Below, piece by piece: positions 48,915 to 60,685 of a stretch of 64,000 nt of DNA. The notes under the pieces were generated by a model. That model did no database searches and was not told the DNA's origin. It was given only the letters and a program-made list of their open reading frames with translations. Position 1 is the first letter of the stretch. The number at the start of each line of letters is the position of its first letter. The translations under genes and the position numbers were made by a program. This DNA is from Lineus longissimus. Its lineage: Eukaryota > Nemertea > Pilidiophora > Heteronemertea > Lineidae. The stretch is taken from contig NC_088311.1 of NCBI RefSeq assembly GCF_910592395.1, forward strand, positions 7,194,501-7,258,500, in the 5' to 3' direction.

Positions 48915-50199
48915 AGTTATTGGAACGACTACAAGTAGGCAAGAATATCCCCAAGAAATGTGAACCTCTTTACATAACTGACTATGATGTGAATGCCTGA
49001 GGTAAAATGTACAAAGGTACCTTAAGTTGTTAATGTATAAAGATGCATAATGCATTTGGAGAAAAGAACGACATGGAATAAAAGCATTTTGTCCAAAAAA
49101 GACTTGCGCGGTGATTGTTGTCCCTTCGGGTAAATGTTTGCTGTCTGTCCCTCGACTGTCTGCACTGTGTCGACTGGTACAGGGCATCACATTAATCAGT
49201 TTCAATTTATGGCATGCGTAATATGTGTCCTGGACCTAGGAATGTCTGCTGTTGTGATGCATGGTGTATTTTGGGGTGCATTTCACCATACAAAATGTAG
49301 TATACCGTTCCATTTGAAAGATGATAAATCCCCCCCCCCCCCCCCGATGTCTGCAGGGCCTAAAGTACCCATACATGCTTGCATGTTCGGCAGTGAAAGA
49401 GTTGATGTCGGCAAACCACAACTCCTTCATCGTTTACCTTCAGTATATATGTCTGCCTGGAGCATGTGGTCCAAAAAAGGACAAATTTGATTCGAGGAAC
49501 ATATGTCCGACTGGGGGAATTCAAACGACACTCCTGTTATGTTGAGATGAATCACTGACGTAACCAACCCACTTCCTTAGAGTCGAAAAGCAGGAAGAAG
49601 TGGTAACCATAGTAACAAGGCCAATGCTCTTGCATATGTGCAAAAACGGATGTGGTCAGGAAGAAAATGGCCACAGAATAGATCCCGATTCCGTTATGTA
49701 GGCCAAACTTGTTTGAAAGAAATGAAACCAAGAACAAATGAAAATGCAAGTGCTCCTTTATATACAGCGTACATTGTACAACTCCATGAAGGAGAGAATA
49801 ATACATCAAAATAATGTAGGGACTTTCAATACATAATTATATACAAAAATATATCCATGACTCCGTACGACAGACTTTTAAATCCTAGATTTAGGGTGTC
49901 CATGAAATTACTCCAACCAATAATTGTCAATGTATAAATCCCCCACCACCACCAAACTGACTTAATTTGATATTGTCAGTAATTACTCAGATCTGGTGAC
50001 TTAATGCTTCTTTGGTGTCATGGACGACATATGACATAATCCTAAATTACATTGAATACAATGAGGGTAAAGCTGCATAACTAAAGCAATACATGTACAT
50101 GCACATCAAAAAACCTCGGGAGCTTTCTTCCAATACCCTTCGTAAGGGTCAAAGTCAAGTTAAAATCAAGAATACCCTTCATTAGGTTCAAGTTATGGC
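48915..50199. other. Intergenic DNA downstream of NADK2
   Basis: No supported gene. A 16-base C run at 49330-49345 lies within short overlapping frames that I do not accept. The part nearest 50199 should be the NADK2 3' UTR; I see no unambiguous AATAAA there. Confidence 0.45.
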
Positions 50200-53100
50200 T
50201 TATAAGTCAGGATCTAGAATATGATCAGCCTCATAAGCGGGCGTGTCATCAAAGTCAACAGTCCGTAGGGCATCTTCTTTGAAGATTTCCAGTGACGCAA
50301 TCGCTCCATCATTGAACCGGAACGACACGCCTCCATCCACGACGAGTTTTGCATCCCACATCCGAGACTTTATCAGCACCCTGATAAGAGAAAATTATAT
50401 TACTAATAGATCAGTGATTACTAATATCGTTTTTAATTACTTATATTTGAGGTAAACTCCAGTTACCTATAGGTTCTGCATGTACTACAAAGTACTATGA
50501 CTATCTGTGGTCCTTTTCAAACAGGATGGCAGATACATATTCCTTCAACAAGAACATTGTTAACAATTCGACCATCTTCTTTAGAAAAGATGGGTAAGCA
50601 AATACTAACCTCTTTGCAAGGCCGTGTGGATTTGACACCTGAAATATACCTGGAAACAAATGAATTGAAAAATATTAAAACTAAAGATAATTCATCAAGC
50701 TAATAACTCCACCTGTTTAAAAATGCTTTCGCTGAACTAAATCAAATCATGAAGAAAAAAAATCCTTTATCCATGCATTCCTTGCCCTCGATACGTACCA
50801 TTAACCACTGGATCCCTGACGGTGTAGGCTACCTGAGGAAGGCCGGCATCAAATCTCAGATGCCTATTATACAGCTTCGTGACTCTCTTTACAAACCCTT
50901 CATCATCATCTGGGATTTTAAGATCCCCAACTTCGTTGGCTGAAAATTGAAAGAGATTCATTATTATTGATGTAGGAATCCATTCGTCTCTGAGATAGTC
51001 GAGAGTCTGACTTGGGTTTATCCTAAAGCACTTTCTGACAAGTGCAACTGCTGTAGATATACACAGAGGCACTTTAGGGGTGCAAATGTAACAGAGGAAA
51101 AACATCAAGGTCCAACCGGGGATTGAACCCGGGACCTCTCGCTTATAAGGCCATCACTCTACCGACTGAGCTAAAGGGAATTTCCCACTAGCCTGGGCTA
51201 GTAGGAATGATGCCACCACTACATACTCCCCCTGTTCGGGAAAGTTGTGTCCTCACAACCGGGTTCTTCCGTGATACAAAGGGTTAATTCATTATCCAAA
51301 GACACCAGCATCTAAACAAATTATTAGTACCCTTTTACCACGTTGGGCGCCAAATGTAACAGAGGAAAAACATCAAGGTCCAACCGGGGATTGAACCCGG
51401 GACCTCTCGCTTATAAGGCCATCACTCTACCGACTGAGCTAAAGGGAATTTCCCCTCTAGCCTGGGCTAGTAGGAATGATGCCACCACTACATACTCCCC
51501 CTGTTCGGGAAAGTTGTGTCCTCACAAACGGGTTCTTCCATGATACAAAGGGTTAATTCATTATCCAAAGACACACCAGCATCTAAACAAATTATTAGTA
51601 CCCTTTTACCACGTTGGGCGCCAAATGTAACAGAGGAAAAACATCAAGGTCCAACCGGGGATTGAACCCGGGACCTCTCGCTTATAAGGCCATCACTCTA
51701 CCGACTGAGCTAAAGGGAATTTCCCACTAGCCTGGGCTAGTAGGAATGATGCCACCACTACACAAAGATCACACTTCAGCTTAATCTGGGAGGGAAAAAT
51801 TAATCAATTCCTTAGGAGTAGAACCGACTCACCTATTTGTAATAATTTTCTTATGCTATTTTTGTGAAGGTGATTGATGTTGAAGTACCATGAACTTGAT
51901 CCTGTGCCAGTACACACAGTCACCCCAGAACTTTTCTGTTTTTCCCTTGGTGAGCCGTCAACTGATATTTCATAATATGACACCCTGCAATACATAAAAA
52001 TTTACTGTAAATGTGGTCAGGAGCCATAATGGTGACACTGCTGCCATGCACTCTTTCTGATTGATTCTCATCAACATTGACATACGTCTGCTCATATGTT
52101 CACTCACCTTGCAGATAATGATTCACCCAAAAAGACCTCATTGAGGGCCAGAATGGGGAGTACTCTATCTGGTTGATTCTCGTCGACATTGACGTACGTC
52201 TGCTCATGTTCTCGGATGTGTTCACAGAATCGATGCTCCGGACTGAGAAGTGGCTCGTCATGGAGTTCGATGCCTTGGTCGTTCTGATGTTTCCCTCGCA
52301 TAGTAATGCGTATTCTTTGTCGGTAGACCCACCTGAAAAAGATATTCAACAACTATACAGATATATTTTATGAATTACCCAAGGTATAAAACAATTGCAC
52401 CTCTTGCAATGTAACCCTACAGAAAGTTTATTTAAATTGCCACAATGCAATGCAATGCTTATGGCTATTAACTTCTCAATGCATGCAAGGAGTGCAATAC
52501 AAGCCTCCTTCAAAACCTGTCATATCAGTAGTAATATAGACAACTCACTTGAACTGTCCTGAGAGCAAACGGTCCAGGGCCTCGGTGAAATGTTGTGAGT
52601 AGTATCTTGGGAGACAGAGGTAACCCTCCGATCTGGAAAACAGTAAATATGTATGAATAGTTCTTACAGATTTCCTCTACTATTTATGGCAATAACATCA
52701 CACAGTCCAATGCTGACATCTGAAAGTCTACTCAATGTTCGTGGACACATAAGAATATGATAATAGGCTGGTTTATCAAACTTCCCCTAGCTTCATTTCA
52801 AAAACAAATCAGGAGCCATGATGCAATCACCCTTCAAGCTTACCTAAGAAGGTCTGTGTTGACACCTAAAAAAGGTATGTCCGTCGTCTGAATCTTGCTT
52901 GCTCCCAAGAGATATGTGCCGTCCCCCCCAGCAGTTATGATGGCGTCCGCCCATTTTATCAGACTGGGAGTGTACTGGAATCTTTCTACCAGTCGAACTT
53001 CGATGCCTCGTTCCCTGAAAGATGCAATATCGTAACTTTATAACCTTATTAATAACACAAAAATATTAATATAGGAACAACTTTTAAGATTTTTGACCTT

Positions 53101-54011
53101 ACTCAACAGAAAGTGTGTTCAATTATTCAATTACCAGTACAATATTTGCCTATTATTTCAATCCATGGAAGGGTGACAAATCATTGCTCCATACCCTGGC
53201 ATATTCGGTATGCGACATTAGCTGTGCCAGTGGATGTCAAGGCCAAGGGCAGTGCCACAGATAGGCCTACAGCTGATTTGTCTCTGGCAAGTGTTAAAGA
53301 TTAACATACCTTAAAGCATTAATGACTTCCCTCACTTTCCCATGGTGAGCATCGTGCATGCGTTTCAGACCAGCATAGTCGGAGCCTCGCTCTGTCAGCT
53401 AGAAGACAAGATGAAAACATTTCAAATAGCTGATCCTGTGGTTGTGATTGTGGACAGTCCTCATCTATAGTATAAGCTGTTTGAGCCCATCAATCAGTTT
53501 TGTTGTGGCTATCTTATGTCACTTAGTCTTTTCTTATTTGGCCCCTTGTTATGTTGAAGGACAGTCCTATTCTTAGACCAACATTTGAGTTTGCGTGCCA
53601 CAATCAACCCATGCACATGCGAAGACTCCTATTTTATCAACTTACATAGGACTCCAACTCTTCCTCTGTCCAGTAGCAGTGGAGCCTTTTCTCATAATCA
53701 TATCTTGTCATCTTAGTGAGTACTGCAACCTTCTTTGGATTAAATACCGGCAAGTCGGTACTTTTGGCATTTCCGTCATCGCTCCTGCGTTCCGATCCCG
53801 AAACCGTAGTTGTGTTCAATAACCTTGAGAGAGTGACAGCATGTTTTCCAGTCCGAGGTGAGGACCTAAGAAAGCTTGACAGGCCTAATCTTGATCTGGG
53901 GAGCGGGGACAGTGTCGGTGGTGTGTGCAGATATCGAAAATGAAATTGACCTGCTGAAATCAAGGACAGGAATTTAGCAGTTCGACGACAGAGAACTCCG
54001 CCAGTACACAT
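50200..54011 (-). CDS. NADK2: Mitochondrial NAD kinase 2
   Basis: Phosphorylates NAD+ to NADP+ in mitochondria, supplying NADPH for the matrix. Exons (minus): 53646-54011, 53310-53398, 52844-53014, 52549-52632, 52108-52332, 51833-51984, 50799-50939, 50610-50649 and 50200-50380. They total 1449 nt, 482 residues, with every junction in frame. The first 100 residues are basic and Ser/Arg-rich (LCRRTAKFLSLISAG), a plausible mitochondrial presequence. Signature blocks: TAGGDGTYLLGASK at about 179-192 (the NAD kinase GGDG loop), SEGYLCLPRYY, LALNEVFLGESLSAR then VSYYEISVDGSP, SSGVTVCTGTGSSSW, and WDAKLVVDGGVSFRFNDGA near the end. These align well with human NADK2 as I remember it. Exon 8 is a 40-nt micro-exon, chosen over a 29-nt version because only the longer one keeps frame. 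A TRIM-like retroelement sits in the intron between exons 6 and 7. Confidence 0.93.
51087..51762 (-). mobile_element. Tandem miniature LTR retroelement (TRIM-like) with tRNA-like LTRs
   Basis: Three direct repeats of 137-138 bp (51087-51223, 51355-51492, 51626-51762) alternate with two internal regions of 131-133 bp. Read on the minus strand each repeat starts TGTAGTGGTGG and ends CTCTGTTACA (TG...CA). Two bases after it comes TGGCGCCCAACGTGG, a retroviral-type primer-binding site. Just before the next repeat stands AACAGGGGGAGTA, a polypurine tract. The whole is flanked by CAAA at 51083-51086 and 51763-51766. There is no coding capacity. The LTR-internal-LTR-internal-LTR order is typical of tandem TRIMs produced by recombination. 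It lies in a NADK2 intron, on the gene's sense strand. Confidence 0.8.
51109..51178 (-). repeat. tRNA-like Pol III promoter unit in LTR (copies also at 51377-51446 and 51648-51717)
   Basis: On the minus strand the LTR reads TAGCTCAGTCGGTAGAG (A box / D arm) and CCGGGTTCAATCCCCGG (perfect T arm and B box), with a CTTATAA anticodon-like loop (UAU, Ile) at the right distance. The 5' and 3' acceptor strands (CCCTTT versus TTGGACC) do not pair, and the anticodon stem has mismatches. It is therefore a tRNA-derived promoter and not a working tRNA. All three LTR copies keep it. Confidence 0.75.
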
Positions 54012-55551
54012 ATCTGTACATCAAACTAAGGCCTATTTGCTGCACAAAACTTGGAGAATGTCACCTGAGTAGAAGATAGGACTTGAAGAACAAAGTAGTA
54101 GTGAAAATTAGAGTTTTGTCACAACAAAACACACAAAACTTTGTTCATGACCTCCATTTTGAATGCGAGCAATCAGGTGCTGCCACGAGTATCATGGTGG
54201 CTAGAAATTGAACTGTGAAGACAAAATGAAATCGTGACCGGTTGTGAGGATGTGACACTAGTAGAACAGTAATCGGCCGACACATCAATAATGAAGCCTG
54301 TTTATCGTTTGAAGTTGGAAAGGATACAGGGCCTCCTACATCTTATTTTAAAGACAAAGCACCATAGGGTTGAGTGTCTAGCTCAATTAAGGACACCAAA
54401 GACAAAACGGCGGCGATCCTTCAGTTCTTGTATTTGTCAAATTGACCGACTAAATGTCTGTTAGTTCTTAGTACATACTCTTCAAAGACAATCACACAAT
54501 CCAACAATTTTGTTTTCTTCATCGTGAAACAGCCACCCTGATCCTTTTTCTTGGGGGCTACCTACCTGTAAAAAAGATTTAAGCCGTTTTCCCTTTAAAA
54601 TGGTGCTTTCTACAAGCTCATAACTTTTCCCCAGACTTAATCAGCGAGGCTAGGAACGCTTTCACAGCCAGATAGATATATCCAAGCCTGTCAAACTGTG
54701 AACGTTTCGTTGTACCTTGTGTGTGATAACTTTAGTGTTTGGTGGGTCTGAGCAGAGTGGTTCAAACACACTCACATGAACCATGTTGTATTAAATGACT
54801 TTTGCCGATGAGGCAGTACCGGCCTGGCCCCTTAGCGTAGCGGATCGAAGCCTATTTTAATGGACTTATGAGACAACTGCACTCTGAATTCTGTCCTTAC
54901 TCAAGGCAAATCAGAGATCTTGCCTTCCTGTATGTATGAGATAATACTGGTATTCCACTTGCGGACAACATCAGCTTTATAATCTTTCATTGATGTTGAT
55001 GGCCATGCGGGATGTAAGAATCTTATGATAAAATTTGGAATCTTGTGAAGACAGATTAGTTCTGTTGGGTGTCTGTTGGATATGGACCAGCTAGAGAGAC
55101 TAAAGGGAGTTTCCTATTAGGAATACTGAATTTGAGATTAACTTTATTGCCAAATATCCAATAGGATGTTTTCATAAGCGCATTAAATTTCTACTTAAAT
55201 TCCTTGTGCTGCATACTAGCTTCGGCTAAGTTATACTGCTTAATACGATGCCTTATTGGTCCCAACTGGCTTCTATAAAGATAATCCTCTCTTAGTGATG
55301 CTCAGACTCTTTAACTCGCGCTTGCTCCTCTGGTCTATCCAGGGGTTAGGTTATGCGCGCAACTCACAAGGTCGTTTTCATATTCCCAAATTAAGACTTA
55401 GCTTGCTTTCGCTTGGAAAACTCCTATTTTATGTATTTATCAATAGTTTAAGGGTGATTTTCTCTCATCTCAAGAACTTTGTGGGCCCTATCTTGATTTA
55501 AAGTGAAGGTAGAGTGTAAAGGAAACCAATGAAAATCGAGCTTACAACTGG
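54012..55551. other. Intergenic region between divergent NADK2 and spectraplakin
   Basis: Contains the NADK2 promoter near 54012 and presumably upstream promoter sequence for the spectraplakin. No TATA box or coding frame is convincing; an 81-codon frame at 55256 has no domain. Confidence 0.45.
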
Positions 55552-55740
55552 ATGTTGGCTGATCAGCTTCATCGGCAAATTGGTTCATTCCATCGAGTGC
55601 ATTCACCCCCTCAGCTTGGAAGACATCTGGTAGCTGTCATCGACAATAGAAGTAAAAGAATGTCTTCTTTCGATGAAACTGTGATGGAATCAACTCAAAC
55701 TCTCTTACATCTTTACCACGACAGAGTTGGACGACTGTCA
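55552..55740 (+). CDS. Spectraplakin alternative first exon A
   Basis: An open frame from ATG encodes 63 residues, MLADQLHRQIGSFHRVHSPP through to HLYHDRVGRLS, and ends CAG|GTGAGT in phase 1. That phase allows splicing to the shared exon at 60686, giving ...[10 protein letters not shown]. An internal ATG (MSSFDETVMES) is another possible start. Spectraplakins (MACF1, dystonin, Shot) use several promoters that swap short N-termini before the actin-binding domain, so the arrangement is expected; this exon's sequence itself is not one I recognise. Confidence 0.5.
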
Positions 55741-56061
55741 GGTGAGTAATTTATTTTTCTGCGGCTGGTCCTTTTAGTCAGCTGACTGCGCAGCGGGGGG
55801 CTGTTCAATTACCTCATTGTCGCGCCTTACTTGCATGTCAGCCATGATTCTGCAATACTTCTCTTTCCATACCTGAAAATGCTTCATGTTCAGTTTAAAC
55901 GATCAAAAGAAGGATTACTCAGATAGTAGGGACTCTAGACAATAACCATGTAGTACCACTCTGAGGCAGTAGAAAGGATATATAGTGAGGATACCTATTT
56001 TACTTAGTCTTCACATCGGATTTTCATACGTTTTTCGTGGCTGTTTTCGGGATATGTCGAA

Positions 56062-56186
56062 ATGGCTCGCATGTACGATGCCGAGTATGCTTATAAACAC
56101 CTTCAGCAGGACCTGTTGGAGCTACAGATGCCCCTCAGTATCCTGCAACTGGACCCAGCGGACAGAGCAGTCCTCAGGATAGCCGG
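56062..56186 (+). CDS. Spectraplakin alternative first exon B (canonical N-terminus)
   Basis: Starts MARMYDAEYAYKHLQQDLLE and ends LDPADRAVLRIA plus G, then GTAAGT (phase 1). Joined to 60686 it reads [17 protein letters not shown]. The string LDPA(D/E)RAVLRIADERD is nearly identical to the segment that precedes the calponin-homology domains in human dystonin and MACF1, which fixes the family. About 41 residues lie before the junction. An upstream ATG at 56055 is out of frame. Confidence 0.85.
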
Positions 56187-56752
56187 TAAGTTAATTGACA
56201 CTGATTATACTTGTTTCGGGCTGCGAGGAAAAAGGTGTAGGAAGTAGGTTAATTGCCCTGTTGATTGACAGGAGACTCGCTTGGGTCTAGGAAATGACAA
56301 CTTCTTCGGCGGCACGTGGTTGGTTTTTGTCACTAAGTCATAGTCGGTTTTAACTGCAACTTGTTATTTGAAAACTTGATGTGTTTGTTTCTTACATTTT
56401 TTAGCAGGAATTGAGGGTGTAACAGTGATGTATGAATTGTTATGTTATATGTCGTTTGTGAAGAATAAATTGCAAAATAAAACGTATTTCTATATCTGAT
56501 CTACTTCAACTCCAGAATTCCTGACAATCCACAAGCACCTTTAAAAAGCTTTTACCTGACATGCAGTGTGTACTAAAAATACTTTTAAGTGATCCACTTA
56601 TAACTTTAGGTGTGTAACAAAATGTGGTTACAAACAGCTGATTAACCAAGGCTTTACACAAATTTTGCAGTTGGCCTATATCATCATAAGGTGTATGCTT
56701 TATTGATTGATTCTCTCTGAATAGCCCTTGTTATTGTTATGATAAATAAGTA

Positions 56753-57147
56753 CAGTAGAACCTCTCTATAAGGACACTCTCAGGACTGACAAATGCTGTC
56801 CTTAATAGAGAGGTGTCCGTATTAGAGAGGTCAAATTGAATGGAATCAACCAATTTGGGACCAAAACTAGTGTCCTTATAGAGAGGTTGTCCTTAATAGA
56901 GAGGTGTCCTTAATAGAGAGGTGTCCTTATTAGAGAGGTCAAATTGAATGGAAACAACCAATTTGGGACCTAAACTAGTGTCCTTATAGAGAGGTTGTCC
57001 CTTTATAGAGAGGTTGTCCTTAATAGAGAGGTGTCCTTATTAGAGAGGTCAAATTGAATGGAAACAACCAATTTGGGACCAAAACTAGTGTCCTTAATAG
57101 AGAGGTTGTCCTTTTTAGAGAGGTGTCCGCTAAGAGAAGTTCTACTG
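56753..57147. mobile_element. TA-flanked MITE with internal tandem repeats
   Basis: Ends CAGTAGAACCTCTCTATAAG and the inverse GAGAAGTTCTACTG are flanked by TA (56751-56752, 57148-57149), fitting pogo/Tc1-type non-autonomous elements. The interior is built from about three repeats of roughly 120 bases (GTCAAATTGAATGGAA, CCAATTTGGGACC, TAGTGTCCTTATAGAGAGG), themselves made of the terminal GAGAGGTTGTCCTT motif. It lies in a spectraplakin intron. Confidence 0.75.
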
Positions 57148-58001
57148 TACACCAAATACAGTAAAGTGTGAATAACCATGATTGAAGTCCCAACCGGAAG
57201 TGCTTCGCTGTCTCTCATGCCTTGGATAGAAATCACCTTGACATCAAATGCACTGTGATTCATCGGCTGCTCATGATAATCAGGTCGGGATGTGTTCTAT
57301 TATCAAATTTTCCGGCTTTTATGTTATCCACAGCCTGAGATAATTCAATTTACAAATGCTTGACTAAGGTAAAAGAGAATCTAAGGTCACAGAATCTTTC
57401 CTCTGTATTAGATTTGTCTCCTTCTTTACTATGAATGGCATCTTAAGTGACACTCCGTGTGCAGTGCAATCTTTTGTGTTCAATGTGCAGTCAGCAAATG
57501 GCTGTGTTTTCATTTGAAAAGTCGCATAGAAGTCCCTTAAATGGCTGGCTTTACATATTTAGATAAGTTTTTAAGGGTCGTTGGGTCATGGAGATTAACA
57601 TAACAGTAGCCGGCTTGTAAACCTGTTCCATTGCATTGCTGTGGACAAATAATTCCGCACATCAAGAACTCAGCATGTGGCCTTACATGTATGTAGAGTG
57701 GACGTCTTCGGCAACCCAGGACACTTCTTAGTGACACCAGAGAGCTCCAGTGGATCTATCTTCTCTATCAAAAATATCTCCCCTAAGGACCTCAAGGTGA
57801 TCAATAGGTGATAAGCATTTGCAGATTTTGATGTGTCTACAGTAGTTCGATTAGAAAGGTAGATCAGTTAAACGTGAAGAGCAGTGCATGTCAGAATTAT
57901 GCTTGAAAACCTGAAGAAGTATTCATGTGTGTGATAGGGGTGTATATTCACTGTACATACGGCAATGAGAGATCATAGGAATTATTAGGACAGAAGTCAT
58001 A

Positions 58002-58108
58002 ATGGATAGATTCCAGTGGTCTGCAGTGGATTCACTTCTGCCAGAACCGGATGACCCTGATCAAAACCCCTTCCAATTTTATGAGGATAATAGGAGACGA
58101 GAGACCGG
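58002..58108 (+). CDS. Spectraplakin alternative first exon C
   Basis: ATG opens 35 codons, MDRFQWSAVDSLLPEPDDPD followed by QNPFQFYEDNRRRET, and then G|GTAAGT in phase 1. It can join the shared exon at 60686 to give [14 protein letters not shown]. It is acidic and short, like other alternative spectraplakin N-termini. No other downstream exon in the window fits it better. Expression is not shown. Confidence 0.55.
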
Positions 58109-58378
58109 TAAGTTTTTGTGAGACCATCTGTTGTATCAAAGCCTCTTTTCTCTGGATAAAAACAAAACAGACATCCTGTCCACAACTTTGACTGCTAGTC
58201 AATCCTTTCACTTCTGCACTGATGACAGGGTGAAAGTTCCAAATTGATGACGCCCAGGCCAGGAAAGGCAAATGGTGATGATGCCGCAAGTTGCCATAAC
58301 TGTAGAAGGTGATGGAGCACGAGTGACTGTGTTAGCTCTTCATGCTCTTGGAGGGTGCGATATGGATGGTTCTGGGAC

Positions 58379-58885
58379 AATTCATCCCCAGACAGTTAGT
58401 CCCCGGACAATTGGTCCCTAGGACATTTCGTCCCCGGACAGTTAGTCCCCAGACAATTGGTCCCTGGGACTTTTTCATCCCTAAGACTTTTAGTCCCCGG
58501 ACATTTCGTCCCTGGACAATTTGTCCCTAGGATCTTTCGCCCCAGGTCCTGTCGAAAGGTCCTAGGGACGAATTATCCAGGGACGAAATGTCCTGTGACG
58601 AAAAGTCTTGTCCGGGGATGAAATGTCCGGTGACGGAAAGTCTTAGGGACAAATTGTCCGGGGACGAAATGTACGGTGACAAAAAGTCTTAGGGACAAAT
58701 TGTACGGGGACGAAATGTACGGTAACAAAAAGTCTTAGGGATGAATTGACCAGGGATGAAATGTACGGTGACGAAAAGTCTAAGGGACAAATTGTCCGGG
58801 GACGAAATGTCTGGTAATGAAAAGTCTTAGGGACGAAATGTACGGTGACAAAATGTCTGGGGATTAATTGTCCGGGGACTAACTG
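58379..58885. repeat. Large foldback of 14-bp repeats (GGACAATTNGTCCC type)
   Basis: The left part (58379-58535) is a run of TTAGTCCCCGGACAATTGGT-type units. The right part (58556-58885) is the inverse type, GGGACGAAATGTCCGGTGACG. The extreme ends GACAGTTAGTCCCCGGACAA and its inverse near 58862-58881 match. The whole can fold into one long stem with a short loop near 58540. The 62-codon frame inside is a repeat product. Confidence 0.8.
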
Positions 58886-58896
58886 TCAAATCTTAT

Positions 58897-59115
58897 CTGT
58901 GGTCAGTCCAGGTTAAAAGCAGTGACCTTCCAAGCTTGCAATTGAGGTCAGTCCAGGTCAATAGCAGTGACCTTCCCAAAGTGACCTGTGGTCAAAAGCA
59001 GTGACATTTCTAAGGTGGCTTGAGGTCAGTCCAGGTCAAAAGCAGTGACCTCCCCAGATGACCCATGGTCAAAAGCAGTGACCTTCCCAAGGTGACTTCA
59101 GGTCAGTCCAGGGCA
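58897..59115. repeat. Minisatellite, GGTCAGTCCAGGTCAAAAGC-type units
   Basis: Six or so units of 30-35 bases with AGCAGTGACCTTCC and GGTCAGTCCAGG recur directly after the foldback array. No coding role seen. Confidence 0.75.
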
Positions 59116-60685
59116 AGAGCATTCATGTAAAGGGTTTGCAGGTTGTACTAAACCTCCCACTTGTTTTTGACCTTGTAGACTGATCCAGTTGCTTAGTTTA
59201 GCTGTTGGGGATGCTGATTATAGGTATCATGTTATAAAGTGAGTCTTCTCCTCTTGTCCATGATTCATCTGCAAAATCAGTGCTTGAATAACACTACACA
59301 AGTATCACTACACAAGTAATTCTCATGATTCTGGCTGGTACTGTCTTCAAAGTAAAACCAATGCCAAAGATTCTGGTGTAAATCACAGACCATGGACATC
59401 GCCCTATTGGCAACAAATGCTGTCCTGATCTGAGGACGAGACCTTTCCTCGGATTCCATTGTGCTGCCTGTCTTGTCCACATTTGATGTTAGGTAACAGA
59501 TGTCCCAGAGACATTGTCTCCGGACAAGGAAACACCTCACTTGTGAATGACATGAATGAAGCAATGTCTGACTGGGGGAAAAAAATTCACATACTGGACA
59601 GCGTGAATGCGCCTGAAGTGATATGGTCCTGATATGCAGGCTGAAGTTTTCATCATAGAATCATTGATGGGCCAATGAATGGATCTATGATGATTATTAC
59701 AAACCAATTTACTATCTGATGCCATCATACATGTATACATGCCATCATGTATTCTATGATGAGCCAGTCATGGATTCTTTGATTCCCCAGCCATGGAAAT
59801 TTATCGATCCATGAACCCTGCTTCTATGGTTAGTCTGGATTGGAATTCCGTCTTCTGTACTTTTCATTTTTATTGGAGTCCATAAGCTGAGCTTCGTCTT
59901 TACATCCTGCATTTGAGATTGCTTGAATTGAAATCTTGCTGTTAAACGCCTACCATGATCTTTTGGCATTTAAAAAATCCTTAATGGACCGGAAAAGTAT
60001 TTTTGGAACCAGTCTGAGATTATAACATGGCCGTGATCGAAGCCACACGTCATGGTCAGCATAATGTTCTCATCCGACATGGCTGCCGGCCAGACAAACA
60101 AGCCCCAAATGACTGAGTCATAGAAAATCCTCCATATGCACTATTTTATTGATAAGCCGCTAATATCGCTACCGCTAACGGTGGCATATATCTTAACTTA
60201 GCTATGAAATCATGCTACAGCCAGCCAGATACCTTTCCAATATTGGCATGATTTATTTATCATAGAATATAAAATGTATGTGCCATGCATGGCATGATGG
60301 GGTCTGACCTGTAAAAAAGAAACTGAATTTATTTGTCAAGGGCTTAAGACAAAGACCTAATAGCGTAGTTGATTTGCACCCGCGGACACAGATGCAGACC
60401 AGAAATAGCATACATTTGCATCTATACTAAGAATGCGAGCATCTTTTCCAGTTGGGGTGAAGCTTTAAATTCACATTGCGTACGCCCCTGTTCAAAGTGT
60501 GAAAAATCCAAATTGAGCAGGCTCTGTCACATGCAAGTCAGTGGTAACCAAGATGAGACGAATTTAACAGTGCCGACTGCCTGCTGGAATCGATTTCGAA
60601 ATTTGCACCTAGAGGAAGAAAAAAAAGTTGTTAAAAAAATCATCAGAATAGTCTGCTCACTTTGTTGTTACATATATACTTTCAG
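59116..60685. other. Spectraplakin intron
   Basis: I see no further exon here. About 59640-59790 contains several related ATCATAGAATCCATGA-type palindromic motifs that may be a decayed inverted repeat. Confidence 0.45.

Noticed and set aside
50610-50638. 29-nt version of NADK2 exon 8
   Set aside because: It breaks the frame into the last exon. The upstream acceptor TTTGTTTCCAG gives 40 nt and restores frame and family similarity.
51109-51717. Three tRNA-Ile(UAU) genes
   Set aside because: The T arm and boxes are good, but the acceptor strands do not pair and the anticodon stem has mismatches. The copies sit inside LTR repeats, so they are tRNA-derived promoters.
51087-51762. CRISPR-like array of direct repeats
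   Set aside because: Repeats are 137 bp with LTR structure, in an intron of an animal gene; not CRISPR.
58342-58530. 62-codon plus-strand frame
   Set aside because: Translation of the foldback repeat array.
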